This document shows positions 36,280 to 47,444 of a stretch of 64,000 nt of DNA, piece by piece. Location: positions 2,480,001-2,544,000 of the forward strand of contig JAQOTA010000054.1 in assembly GCA_029532415.1 (NCBI GenBank), in the 5' to 3' direction. Source of the DNA: Marasmius tenuissimus (Eukaryota > Basidiomycota > Agaricomycetes > Agaricales > Marasmiaceae). The translations under genes and the position numbers were made by a program. The notes under the pieces were generated by a model, which saw nothing but the letters and a program-made list of their open reading frames with translations, was not told the DNA's origin and did not search any database. Numbering within the stretch: the stretch's first letter is position 1; every line of letters starts with the position of its first letter.

Positions 36280-37400
36280 AGGAACAACGTGCGTATATGA
36301 GCTCTTGAGTGTTTTTCACATTCTCAATGCGGATACTTAGTTCTCAGGATCTCGAGGAACGCTTGTATCTTTATAGATGTACTTACTAGGAGGATGGATT
36401 GCTTTTATCTTTTTTACTATCTCGGACATCACTAGCACATGAAGGAACGACATGGAATGACTCTGTATCTTTCTCTCTGTAGATTACATACCTCCCTTCC
36501 CTTAATACGCCCCGAATGCAAGACTTTTCACTTTCAGGCTTGGAGTTGACTCGCTCGGTGGAGTTAGCGCTCTAGCAGGCGCTTATATCTATTCCGCTCC
36601 TTTCCAAAACCACGACCACTGGCAGCTCGCATGGACTTCGCTGAGCTCAACGTCCTTCGACTGGGTTTCAACGTGTGTCGTCGCTTTGATCTTGGTTTTT
36701 ACTTATGTTCGTCGCTCGAACTGATCATTTTATCCATACAGACGTGTTGTTCGCCTGGCTTCGTGTCTTCCAGGTTACAGGTCGCAAACCGTGTACTCAT
36801 GCACTTGCGAGGTGCTTCGAGAACGTACTTAGTGTTTATCGATGCGATATATTCTGAAGAGAGCGCTTCAAAGATGGATTTGGCGCTTCCCAGTGGTTCC
36901 ATGGGGACGAGATTGCGGGACTACACAATGCAAAGCCCCTGCAGATCACTTAGCCGCCGCGTGGTGTATGCTCGACCGGAGTCCACGAACATCATGCTGT
37001 CTGACCATTGTGGTCGTAGGATGCTGAGCTGGTTATGAACCGGGGGCTTTTCTGATTGTCGGCGAGTGGAACGTATTGTTCTTCATTCGGAGCTAACACG
37101 ATGCTTTGACCGGTCTGACCCTCCCAATTTGAGAGACTGCATAGTTCTAGACATCTCGACCACATCAGACAATAGCTTTCCTGATTCGCTGCACGGGGAT
37201 TGTTTCTCTGGCATTGTTTGCTGCGCAGGTATATAAGCGAGAACTTGAGTTTTCTCTGAAGTCGCTCACCCACCAACACCGCAAGATTCCATACCCAACC
37301 TCAAGAACCTCAAGAATCGCAAGTTCGTTCTTTCCTTCACAACTCTTCTGTATACAGCGCTAAACCCTCTTTTCAGGACACACAAATCTCCGTCACCAAA
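36280..37400. other. intergenic region
   Basis: About 1.1 kb between the F-box gene and the next intronless gene. A 135-codon ATG frame (36631-37038, MDFAELNVLRLGF...) is open, and another frame across 36540-36710 reads as a hydrophobic stretch (WVSTCVVALILVFTYV). Neither could be joined into a convincing gene, so a small or broken membrane protein gene is possible but unproven. Confidence 0.4.
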
Positions 37401-38516
37401 ATGGCCTTCAGCTTCATTCAACCCGACCGCCTCATCCGCCACACACTCAGAATCAGAACCTTCCTCTCACCTCCTATTCGGAGGGTCCTTCACTGGGCAA
37501 AGCTCATGCCCAAACCTTCCGCAAAGCTTGCGAGGAAATCCTTAGCTCACCCTAGAGTCCCTTCTAAAGTCATCCCCACTCGTTCTCAGACGCAGGTCGT
37601 CACCAAAATCCCCCCTCTTTCCCGTCGAAAACGTGTTGTCATGCGAGGACTCACGTCGATGATCAAGTCTCGCGCCAAAATACATGTTGCAGTCGCTGTT
37701 AAGCCTGCTGATCCGTGGCAGGCGCTGGACGAACCTTGTGATGTTTCTCCTACGGCTCCCCCTCAACCTCTCCAACGCGTTCGTACGAACCACACTCTGA
37801 CGGTGTCTGTCACCGACGTCTACAAGGCGACTCGTCGAATGGTCGCTAATATTCCTCGCGAAGAGGTGTCTGATGAGGACAGAGCGATCTTGACGAAGCT
37901 TCGCAACATCTCCTTCAAACACGAGCTCATTGCGGGCATACAGGTTGAGGAAGAACGTATCAAGAACCAGGACATCGAAGCCAATAAACGAAGGATGGAT
38001 GAGCACGATGCCAAGGCTGTGGTACTCCGAGCAGAGCATCGCAAGAAGGTCGAGGAAGACATAGTGCGGGCGAAGTGGGAGACTGTGCAACGTAAGAGAG
38101 TGTGGGCGAAATATATCAAGGCGGCGTTGCGCGGTGAGAAGGTGAATATGAACTCGAAATTGCAGGATGTTACGAGGTGGGAGTGGTACCAGGCGTTTTG
38201 GAATGCCTTCCAGAATGGTGGTGTTACGGGTGTTGTTCCCTTCGACAGTCTTCCCTGGCCCACGTTGAACGCCAGTCGAATGCGTCTGGAGGATTACGAG
38301 GGCTTCATCCTTTCACCTGCTCGCCCTCATTTCGAGAAGATGAACTGGTATGAACGGATAGAATTCGACCGGAAGCATTGGAACGTGGAGAATGTGAAGG
38401 AGAAGGTGATTCCGTTTGTTGCTCCCGAGATTCATGCTCGAATTATTAGGTGTGCTGGGATTCTTTGCGGGTACATGGACCAGTTGATCGACAAGTACAC
38501 CACTTGCGATTACTAG
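37401..38516 (+). CDS. uncharacterised intronless protein
   Basis: Single 371-codon frame with a strong start context (AAAATGGCC). I do not recognise a named family. The first 100 residues are very basic and Pro/Arg rich (PPIRRVLHWAKLMPKPSAKLARK). The middle (about residues 165-240) is a charged helix with coiled-coil character (EEERIKNQDIEANKRRMDEH, EEDIVRAKWETVQRKRVWAKY). The C-terminal third is more ordered: WEWYQAFWNAFQNG, VPFDSLPWPTL, RPHFEKMNWYERIEFDRKHW, ending YMDQLIDKYTTCDY. The segment VPFDSLPWPTL before a helical Trp-rich end resembles the tail of lineage-specific agaricomycete proteins, an impression from memory. The absence of introns in an intron-rich region suggests a young or retro-derived gene, or simply a fast-evolving orphan. 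Confidence 0.75.
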   Translation: MAFSFIQPDRLIRHTLRIRTFLSPPIRRVLHWAKLMPKPSAKLARKSLAHPRVPSKVIPTRSQTQVVTKIPPLSRRKRVVMRGLTSMIKSRAKIHVAVAVKPADPWQALDEPCDVSPTAPPQPLQRVRTNHTLTVSVTDVYKATRRMVANIPREEVSDEDRAILTKLRNISFKHELIAGIQVEEERIKNQDIEANKRRMDEHDAKAVVLRAEHRKKVEEDIVRAKWETVQRKRVWAKYIKAALRGEKVNMNSKLQDVTRWEWYQAFWNAFQNGGVTGVVPFDSLPWPTLNASRMRLEDYEGFILSPARPHFEKMNWYERIEFDRKHWNVENVKEKVIPFVAPEIHARIIRCAGILCGYMDQLIDKYTTCDY

Positions 38517-38799
38517 ACCTCGTCATTCCTTTTTACTTGTCTCTTTTCTTTACCACCAGTCGCTCTTTACACACTAAATTTCTCTTTTCCACAATCATAT
38601 ACGAATCATAGTACTTATACATCTCATTTATACGCTTGACTTATATACGAAACCTATCGAACATTCAAACATACTTACATCAAACAGATATCGGATTTCC
38701 TCGGACTTGCAACATACGGCATCAGAGAATTGTTGAGTCGAGGATTTACCTGTCTTTATCTGTCTTTGTCACACCACCACCACGCCCTACATCTAGCTC

Positions 38800-39747
38800 A
38801 TGTCAAAGCTCGTCAGCTCAGCATTTCTCAATCGCATTGAGACGATATATCCTACAACTGCTTCCAACAAAGGTACGCAAACGTGATCTAGTAGGCCTCA
38901 CCTTCTCGAATTCAGAATTCGCACCCAGTGTGGAGAAATCCCTGGTATATCGTTGCAAGCGTAGCGTTCAGTGCCAGCAACCAACCTGAAGCTGTCCCTC
39001 TTGTTTTCCAGCATGCATTACAATCGACAAAGTCTCATGATGAACGGTTACTCTTGGCGCGCAAGACGCGCGACGCGATTTTCAAAGCTGGGTTGAATAG
39101 TGGGTATGCCAGGGTATGTGGAGACATAACGTCCCGTTATTTGAGGATAATAAGTGATAAAACAGGGCATCAACAGTCTCATCGCGTTGAATGGAGTTAT
39201 GCCTGAAGAATTGAAGGATCGAGAGCTTTCAAGGTGGCGTTGAATATTCCATTCGAAGCAAAGTAGTTTCTCTTCTGACTCTTCAAACCGTGATGTAGAA
39301 ACCGCGCGACCTCCTCACAGGAGCACGAAGCAGAAGGGAAGAAATTCTTCGAGGAACTATACGGGGACACTGCGGGATCAGTGCAGAAGCTGCTCGATGA
39401 TATATATCCTGACATGGGTTAGTTGGATTCCTTCCACAGCATACCACTCACTGCTCAATGCACCCCGTACAGGCTGGTTCTCGACTACCATTGGATATGG
39501 GCTTGTTTACGGCCACAATCGAATTCTAACCCCTCTTGAGACGTCTTATACCCTGGTGAGCACGCTCATCGCAGGCGATACACCCAGGCAGATCAATTGG
39601 CACCTGAACGGGGCTCGGAGACTGGGAGCAACCTTAGAGGAAGTGAAAGCTGTTAGGGAGATCGCGATGGAGGTGGCGTCACTGTCTGGGGTGAAATGGA
39701 AGGAGGGTGTCCCGGAGGTACAAATCGAAGGCGAGGGCTCAAAATGA
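38800..39747 (+). CDS. AhpD-like / carboxymuconolactone-decarboxylase-fold protein
   Basis: All-helical protein resembling fungal AhpD-like / CMD-family proteins. Exon 1 is 38800-38872 (MSKLVSSAFLNRIETIYP), exon 2 begins at 38929 with VWRNPWYIVASVAFSASNQPEAVP, and later exons give RLLLARKTRDAIFKAGLNSGYAR and INSLIALNGVMP. Then come EGKKFFEELYGDTAGSVQKLLDDIYPDM and the conserved core GYGLVYGHNRILTPLETSYTLVSTLIAGDTPRQINWHLNGARRLGATLEEVKAVREI. The last segment is the CMD signature. No CxxC pair is seen, so a peroxidase role like bacterial AhpD is unlikely. The gene converges on the NACHT gene with about 80 bases between stops. Function unknown. Confidence 0.8.
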
Positions 39748-39826
39748 TGATGCATATGTCACGAAACAGCTACAAATACTAGGAACAAGCTACCATATAA
39801 ACGAGAACAGTTATCGTTACTCTCGA

Positions 39827-42800
39827 TCACCCTCGGAACGTACTACTGGATCTTGCGGAACCCCTGAGATCTCTATCACGTCCGAGACACCTAACTCCAC
39901 GATGGGAGGATACCGAGACTGGTTCTACCGGGATATGAGAGGAGGACGGATGCGAGATTGGAGAATATACCTTTTTTATGGCTGCTACAATTCTGCCGTG
40001 TTGGTTGGAACCATTGGCCATTTGGACAAACGCCGGGACGTAGCACCGATAGAGGTCGCTTGACGAGTGTTGACACAACCAGGTGAAGCAAGCTGCGAGC
40101 CAATGCTGATCCCGGAGGGATGCTTGAAACCCAACTGACATGAACACCTGAGCATCGCTGAGTAGCTGCTTAAGAGACAGGTCGTCCGAGAGACGGGATA
40201 GCTGAGTATCCGTTAGGTTCCGAAATCGTTTACTCGTGGAGGAATACATTACCTGAGGATCGGCCATCAACGCCTCGAATACGTCGAGATGTTTCCATCT
40301 CGCCCACGTACGACGTTTCCACGCCAAATGACAGTACATCCAGCGTACCAGATACACCCTGATCATCTTGAGAAGCCCATCATACAAGCCAGGTGTGCTC
40401 TCAACAACCTGGGCGCTTAACGGAGCGCAGTGGTCCAGCCAGAACGAAGACGTGTAGATGAACTCCTGCCTGTGCTCTTCCGCAAGTTCGTTCTCGCCGA
40501 TGTGAGAGAGGACGGAAGAAACGCACGCAGCCGCCAAGATTCCCGCATGCATACGATCATCAATATACCAACTCGCAGACCGTTCCTCGTCTCTCAAGAA
40601 CTCGGCAAATGAGACATGCAGTAGCTGCAAGCCGGCATCGTCATCTGTGTGCTTCAGAACGCTGCCGAGCTTATCGAGGACTTCAACTACGTCGACCTCG
40701 AGTTGGTGACCGTCTTCGCCTTTGATGTGAACAAGTAGGCTTTGGAGGATTGACGGAGTGAAATGAGGGTTCCATTCGGCCGCCGTGCTGGCTGCCATGA
40801 TGATACCCAAGACCAGACGGATGTCCCGCTTGATGTCCTCATCCCCTCGCTCGGATGCAACAGCTTCCAACGTCGTTTTATACAACGTGTCCAGAGCCTC
40901 CAAAGCGGTCTTTGGGATATCGGTGTCAACGATCGCCTTCAAGCGTGAACGTGAATAAGACGCCAGGAACGAAACTGCTACCGAGGCCCACATGAACAGC
41001 CCTGCTGCACGTTTTGACAATTCCTCGACAGCGTTGTGAATATGACAAAGTTCTCCAAAGCCTGAAGTATGATCGGAGATCTCCTGTAGCTTCGTGTCGA
41101 TGAAGGACCTGACGTCGGCCTGGTTTTCAGGAGAAGTAATGTCGAGGGGGAAGGAGAGGATATGTGATTTCCCGGTGAACTTGGCCTTGATGTCCTGGAC
41201 AGGTCTGCTGGCGATGATGACTCGGAGGAAGGGAAAGGCTCCGAGATAGTTGGACTGGAACAGTGTGAGAAGCTGCTCTCGAAATGAGGTTCCAGTCCCA
41301 TCTGAACGTGAACATTCGTCGAGACCGTCGATGAGAATGATGATGGGACCCTCTGTCTGCATGTCTTTGACGTGCTGTTGTAACGGGTGCAGCACAAGCG
41401 ACCGCAGCTGTGTAGACAGATCTGTGTCATCGACTATCTGAGGTTGTGCGGCGACCCTCTCAGCAATGGTCTCTCCCAACCGGCTGTCAAAGAGAGCGAG
41501 CCTATAGGCGAGCGTCCTGACGAACACACGGGCGTCTTTGTATACGTCCCGATCGAAACGAATGAAGGTGGCCAACCGACTATTGAAACCCATCTCCAGT
41601 AGCCGGTTGTGTAATGTGCCCATAAGGGAGCTTTTGCCAGATCCTGCGGGGCCATTAACCCAGAGAACGGACTCTTCGCCTTGAAAGATCCAATCTCGGA
41701 TCGACTGGAACGACTGAGTACGGGTGCCTGGGAGGCAATGTGATAGTGGACCTAAGGCGTCTTGTGGCGGCTTTAGTCGCTCCAGTTTGTTCTTCACGTC
41801 TGCAATGGTCGTTGAACAACGTTCATGGGATCAGGTTCGAGGCAAACATACCCAGCGTCTCTATCACAGGACGCATCTTCAGCAAGGATACGGCAGTGAA
41901 GTCTATCTCAGCCCCACGGAATTGCCGCTCCAGCTGGGTAAAGGCCTCCATAAATTCTTGTATCTTGCGCGAAACGCTGAACCGAGTCAGTCTAGCTGTT
42001 GTAACTCAATATTCAGGACCAACTGCAGAGGGGAATGGATCTCACCAAGGTAACGACGAGACCTATACTCGGAGATAAATAGGTAACATTCGTCTGCCTG
42101 CCTGACCATTGTGCGGAAGAGTGCATCAAACCGACTGTCCTTCGATAAAGCCTCGTTCTTTATTGCGATTTCGTACGTGTTCACCACGGCATTATGGAGA
42201 GCGACGATAGCGCTGTCGCTTTCATATTGAGCCTTGACCAGCTTGATGAACAGTCAACGAACATGTCCCAAAATCACTAGAAAGGCTTACTTTGAACACT
42301 GCGAAGATGGTCAGCATGGCCAGCTCAGCAATTGGGTGTATCTGGAATATCCTGCTTGAGTCACATTCGAGATCGTGCATTACCCACTCACCCTAGATAG
42401 GCGCTGCAGAGCCTCGGCCACAGGTTCAATGGATTTCAGAACTCCGAGTACCGGGGCAGCAATGTCCTTGGCTGTCGAAGTGACACCTTCCATTCGCGCT
42501 CCTCTGGTGACCAGGTTTTCTGCTAATCGGGGTGAGACTTGAGGCTCTGCCTCGGGACCGGATGGATCTGGAGCATCCTCTGGCTGAAGTGGCAGGGCAA
42601 ATACCTCAAGTGCTGATCTCGAGGCTACAGGGCAGCTACGGGGGGTACCAACCTGCTGGATAGATCGAGAGGTCTGCGATGCTACCCTTGGGAGGGGCTT
42701 CGAAAGTATTGGAGGGCCAAGGACACTTATGTTTGGGTCTGACGCATTGAGAGACGTCGGGGATACTGCGCGCGCGCCACGGCTCTCGACTTTCCAGAAG

Positions 42801-43563
42801 CTGGAGCCTTTCGAGGACGAGGGCATGAACTCTCCTGATGGTCTGACAGCACGATCAGAGGGATTTCTGGGGAGAGGTGGATGAAGGGGAGACGTTAAGA
42901 AATTTGCGAGTTCCAGGATAAGGAAACAGTCGTTTCTATTTCCCTTGATATTCATTGGTACTTTGATTTCTATACGGTCCTTTTGAGCACGAGTTTCGTC
43001 AGTAAAGGCGGAAAACGAACCATCGTGACCATTCTGCCCTATCCGTATCAGCTCGTATAAGCGCGCCTCGGACGTTCCAAGGGTATCCGTGAGCAATCCG
43101 CAAGGCGAAGGACAACGGTATTTGATGAATATGGTAGTGTCGGACTGCGACCAGCTGGGGCAATCGAAAGTTCGAAATTTGAGTTAAGGCGTCCTGAAAG
43201 GTCAGATTGGCATGACGAACATGTGAAAGCCAACGTTCGGCCACTGATGTATGGTCGCGTATCTTGAGTTCAGCCTTGGTGTCTCGTATTTTCTGTGATT
43301 GAACTTGAGGGTGACGAACGACCTTGGTATCTTGATGATGGGGATTCCTTCCACCCGAATGGCTACTCACTGGTCAGTTGCATCCCGTGGAGTATACAAG
43401 ATGACGAGAACTTACTCTTGATGGTAATGTAGGGCTCATGCTGGCCGGGTTGGTGGAGGCCGGCGTGTCTGGAGAATGAAAGTGAGCCCGAGTGTAGCAG
43501 AGCAATGACGAAGACTGACAGCGTCCTTTCGCTAGGAGGGCTTGGGTGAGAGCGAAGCGACAT
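39827..43563 (-). CDS. C2-like/NACHT STAND protein (NLR-like), no repeat domain
   Basis: Predicted fungal NLR-type signalling NTPase. N-terminal exons, joined over introns with frame support, give a C2-like beta domain: EPYITIKTIRVEGIPIIKIPRSF, TLKFNHRKYETPRLN, HIWSQSDTTIFIKYRC, RIEIKVPMNIKGNRNDCFLIL. A Pro/Ser linker follows, then a helical region (PVLGVLKSIEPVAEALQRLS, DALFRTMVRQADECYLFISEY, RKIQEFMEAFTQLERQFRG). The NACHT domain carries Walker A GPAGSGKSS and Walker B IILIDGLDEC, then LRVIIASRP, AAGLFMWASVAV and LLHVSFAEFLRDEERSASWYIDD. The protein ends about 200 residues later without WD40, ankyrin or TPR repeats. The start at 43563 is the first ATG of the first plausible exon; an intron within it is also possible. 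Role by analogy: non-self recognition or regulated cell death; ligand unknown. Confidence 0.82.
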
Positions 43564-44507
43564 GGGGGATAAAGTGTGGTTTGTAGTAAGTGAGATTCTT
43601 GGGTGAGAGGGTTATAAGTGGCTCGACCTATGGGTAGACCGTATGATCATCGGAAACTTGAATGTCTTGCGAGCTGCCTCATGACATGCACGAGCAGCCC
43701 TGAAAGATCGAATGAAGAGATCACATCGTCAATGAGCTCTAACTCATCACTCACAGTCTCCTAGCTGCGAGACGGGGGCCGGTGTAGCACTGCTGCACTG
43801 GCAGTAGGCATGCTCTACAAAGGTTTAGTATTTACGTGTCGTCTTTATTGACAGGACAGACATAGACCTGTAAGCCAGCCCACATGCTTGCCATTGTCAG
43901 CTAGGGTTATTGCTTCAGGCCTTCAGGTCTAAGAAAGACAGTGAGGGTTTTTGGGCGGCGGCTTTGTGCGATCGAGCGCCTCCATATGGGTCCCTCAGTT
44001 CCGAAACGAGTTCGAAGTTTTCCAAGTAAAGATCAATGACGAGGAGTATGTCCAGTCCGTGCGTTTTCCGTGGCGCGTTGAAATCGGGATCATTGCTCTG
44101 TTGGCAGCAAGTGAATGAGGTAGTGAGTGAGGTGGTGAATGAGCCGCCGAGCTCAGTCTGCAGGTCAGTGACATGCACAGACTCGCGTATTCCGCGTCAG
44201 CATTTACACAGATGGAGATTGGGTAGCTGAATGAACGCATTGAGGTAATGGGCCTACAAGAACTTGCGAAGAACTGTCAAATTTCAGAGTGTATAGACGC
44301 CCACAGCCAGGACGAAGTCGGAAATCAAGTTGAAGGAAATCTGACTAAGCACCTCAGTCTCAGCCACAACTGTGCAGTTTCACGGAAATATCCGAAGCCG
44401 AATTTGCAGCCGAAAGATTTACTCACGACACAACATCGCAAAAAGTGCCCTAGCCGCCGTCCGTCAAGTTCCTCAAGACACATCCTTCCCAATCTTCATA
44501 ACTCAAT
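43564..44507. other. divergent promoter region, NACHT gene / RPS19
   Basis: About 940 bases between the minus-strand NACHT gene and plus-strand RPS19. It contains an imperfect GTGAATGAG/GTGAGTGAG repeat at about 44110-44145. Short frames on both strands show no domain. No other structure was seen. Confidence 0.5.
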
Positions 44508-45102
44508 ATGCCGGGAGTAAGAGACGTTAGGTGCGTCTATAACTCTCTGCTCGTCTGGAATTCGATCTCTGATACTGGGCTCTTACAGCGCAGACGCCTT
44601 CATTACTGCATACGCTTCCCATTTGAAGCGATCAGGAAAGCTTGAGGTCCCAACATGGGTCGACATCGTCAAGACCGGTCCCTACAAAGAACTTGCTCCT
44701 TATGATCCTGACTGGTACTACACTCGTGCTGGTATGTGGCTAGAATAACATTGGCCGATTGTATCCCTCATCTCTTACTCGATATCGTCACCAGCCGCGG
44801 TCGCTCGTCACATATACCTCCGAAAGGACGTCGGTGTCGGTGCCCTCGCGAAACTTCATGGCGGTCGTAACAGAAGAGGCAACCGTCCCTCCCACCACGC
44901 ACCCTGCTCTGCTGGTGTCCAGCGCAGGATTTGCCAATCCCTCGAAAAAATCGGTGTCCTCGAACAGACTGACAACGGTGGACGCAGAATAAGCCAAGAC
45001 GGTCAGCGTGATCTCGACCGAATTGCCACCGCTGTCGTTGAAGCCGCGAAGGAGGATGAAGAAGATGAGGAGGAGGAGGAGCAAGAAGAAGACGAAGAGT
45101 AG
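44508..45102 (+). CDS. RPS19: 40S ribosomal protein S19 (eS19)
   Basis: Component of the small ribosomal subunit head, needed for 18S rRNA maturation. Exons 44508-44530, 44589-44731 and 44795-45102 give 157 aa. The sequence runs [105 protein letters not shown], all diagnostic of eS19. A very short first coding exon (23 nt) fits fungal ribosomal protein genes. The C-terminus is extended by an unusual acidic tail ([18 protein letters not shown]) making the protein somewhat longer than the usual 143-150 aa. Two introns, both about 60 nt. Confidence 0.96.
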
Positions 45103-45422
45103 ATGCTTTATTCGTCACTCTGTTCTCTTTACCATGGCTGGCTAGGGAGCTGGCCAGGTTGTTGTAGGATGTCAGTTGGTTGTGTAGGATTGTTTCATCA
45201 CTTGAGGGACGCGAGACTCCCTTCACATTCCGGCGACTACCTATTATGCAGTGCACAACATGTTCCCTTTTCTTCTCTAAGTGTATGCGCATGCCGAATA
45301 TCAAAATTATCTCCCTCTATAGCTTGGCGTAATGGCAGATATGGTCTTGTATATTTACCGTCACTGAGGAAGGGTGTCGCGATAATTATGGACGACGCGC
45401 CAAGCGCGGGCACTTTCTCACC
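45103..45422. other. intergenic spacer
   Basis: About 320 bases between RPS19 and the LYR-motif gene, holding the RPS19 3' UTR and the next promoter. Nothing else seen. Confidence 0.5.
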
Positions 45423-46049
45423 ATGACAAGGTTACCTCCTACGCTCACCAGCGTGTATCGTCTATTTCTAAGAACGGCTTCAGCATCAGTTCTCCACCAC
45501 AGGCTAGCAACACGCAATCTTCGACAGCTCTGGCGTCCTGTCTTTGAGGATGCTGCCCAAGTCATGAAGAAAATGGATGAGGCGAAGGACGGTCAGGCGC
45601 GACGAGACCTCGAGGATTGGCTGGGACAATGGGAGAAGAGAAGTCAGTCTGGTTTTTCACTCGCTGCTGCCAGTCGTACAGGTCGTTAAATCACGATTCA
45701 CGCAGTGGATAACACTCTGTCTGTCCTGTATAACTCAGCAAAGACCCGAGGGCTTTCACATCAGCTCACGCGGAACCTCTCTTTCATGGTGCTCGGAGAA
45801 CACCAACGTTTAAGACATCAGGAACGCAACCTTCCTCTGTGGAATGCTCAATTACGGCCCGACGCGCGAGAGTATCAGTTGAAGAGCTCGAAACTCGTTG
45901 GCAAGGATGAGAAACGCCAACGTCGGAAAGATTTTGAGGAGACCGCATGGAGGGCTCTAGGAGAGGTTGTCAGAATGGCAGAGGAAAGGGACAAATTGTC
46001 GTTGGGGAGGATTATGGCCAAAGGCAAAATACGGCCTCGAGGATCATAA
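45423..46049 (+). CDS. LYR-motif protein, probably mitochondrial
   Basis: Exons 45423-45642 and 45706-46049 give 187 aa. The N-terminus MTRLPPTLTSVYRLFLRTASASV holds an LYR-type motif (VYRLFLR) followed by RNLRQLWRPVFEDAAQVM, the usual helical continuation of the Complex1_LYR superfamily. Such proteins assist assembly or Fe-S delivery in mitochondria, bound to acyl carrier protein. The second exon continues helical and basic (LVGKDEKRQRRKDFEETAWRALGEVVRMAEE), ending KGKIRPRGS. The first residue of the motif is Val rather than Leu, so the assignment is moderate. The specific family member cannot be named. The intron splits an ATG codon (A/TG), which makes the second exon look like a separate start. 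Confidence 0.65.
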
Positions 46050-46289
46050 GGTCAGGCGTAGTCTCCTGCACAGTCAGGTACAATCTAACCGATGACTGCG
46101 ACAGACTGCGATGCTGACTGTTGCCGGGATTCGACCAATTTCAATACGTGATTGCTAGAATTCAGAACCTCACATGGCCGCAGCCCTCTGATCCATATCG
46201 CTGTCGAGTCATAATATTATAACACAAAAAGAACCACTTGCACGTCCCAACTACCCGACTACTTCACCCTCCTCCACCCTCACCTCGTC

Positions 46290-46880
46290 ATGTTCACTAC
46301 CGATCGCCTCCACTTGAGGGGTTTTGAAGAGTCCGATCTTGACTTGCTACGCAAACTGTGGAATACCGAGGCCGTACAGCGTACCATCAGTATCGACTAC
46401 CTTAGACCGCGTTCCTTGAATTTCAAGGAGTTCATTGAAAAGAAGGCCGATGCCCCTGGGCTATTCGTGATCCTTGAAACCAAGGAGGAAGGGGGGAAGT
46501 CGCCTGCATTCGTCGGGTTCGCAAACTTGGACCTGCAGCATCAGAAACACAGGGATGCGAACTACTCCATTGCGTTGATGCCAGAGTTCTGGGGGAAAGG
46601 CTACGCCACTGAAGTTACGAAGTTCGTTGTCGATCATGGCTTCCACCACTTCGGACTGCATAGAATTAGCTTGGGAGTCTTGGGAGGGAACGAGACCGCA
46701 CGCAACGTTTACAAGAAAATGTGAGCTGACTTACACGTTATGCAGAGCCTGTGCTCACCGAATGACAGAGGGTTTGTCGACGAGGGAAGGCGGAGAGAGG
46801 CATTCTGGTTAGACGGAGAGTGGCGAGACGACATTTTGATGTCGATTCTGGAACGGGAATGGAGAGCGAGGCGATCATGA
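46290..46880 (+). CDS. GNAT N-acetyltransferase, RimJ/RimL type, copy 1
   Basis: Acetyl-CoA-dependent acyltransferase of the GNAT superfamily, resembling the RimJ/RimL group; acceptor unknown. Exons 46290-46720 and 46769-46880 give 180 aa. It begins MFTTDRLHLRGFEESDLDLLRKLWNTE, has ILETKEEGGKSPAFVGFANLD, then the acetyl-CoA loop ALMPEFWGKGYATEVTKFVVDHGF and LHRISLGVLGGNETARNVYKKIGFVDEGRRREAFWL. The intron splits the codon just before GFVDEG, the same position as in the two copies downstream. This copy is the most diverged of the three and lacks their C-terminal tail after ILERE. Confidence 0.9.
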
Positions 46881-47444
46881 GAGGTTCATGAGTTCTGTAC
46901 GCTACTTTCCGTTGTTCTCATTCATAATCCTGACCCAGACCATAGGTTTCTATGCTCTGAAGTTTCAAACCGAGAAGCTTTATCTGTAGACCTATGTTGG
47001 ATTCAATCACAGGTTTACAGAAAGTCTGAATAATACAGGCCTTCCAGGACTGATTGGCCTGGTTATGGCTGAGGGTTCCTGTGCGGGCTTTGCGTCTCGT
47101 GAAAACGTCCCACGCGTGTCCTACGCAGTTTGGTTGGCACGAGGCGAATAATTTCAATCGTCCGAGCCAACTCATGAGTGTCAGGACCCTTCCCTTTGCA
47201 GAAGCATACGAGCGTACGGGTATGGGTCTGCTCACGTCTATTTCGTTGCACTGTGCGAATTGTGTGGCGCGCATCACTGACTGTTGGACATTGACTTTCA
47301 TGTGAATAGGTGCAGTCACCGGTAATACCACCCAATGGCACACTTGTTTGTTCCCCTGTTCGAGTCATTGCTGCGGAGCAAAGCAGGTATTCATCTATAT
47401 ATACTGGGTTTTGGGGAGAAATGACATTGACCATCCCCGCAGCC
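46881..47444. other. intergenic region before the duplicated GNAT units
   Basis: About 560 bases between GNAT copy 1 and copy 2. The right part (from about 47270) belongs to the duplicated segment shared with copy 3 and carries the TATATATA box. The left part shows no gene. Confidence 0.5.
47396..47403 (+). promoter_or_regulatory. TATA box of GNAT copy 2
   Basis: TATATATA followed by CTGGG, 49 bases upstream of the ATG at 47445; the same arrangement precedes copy 3. Confidence 0.5.

Noticed and set aside
36540..37038. Possible small membrane protein gene
   Set aside because: A hydrophobic stretch is visible in one frame, but stops interrupt it and no splice pair rescues it.
47310..47444. 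Upstream in-frame ATG for GNAT copy 2
   Set aside because: It would place the TATA box inside the coding region, and the conserved family start MFTTERL begins at 47445 in line with the paralogues.
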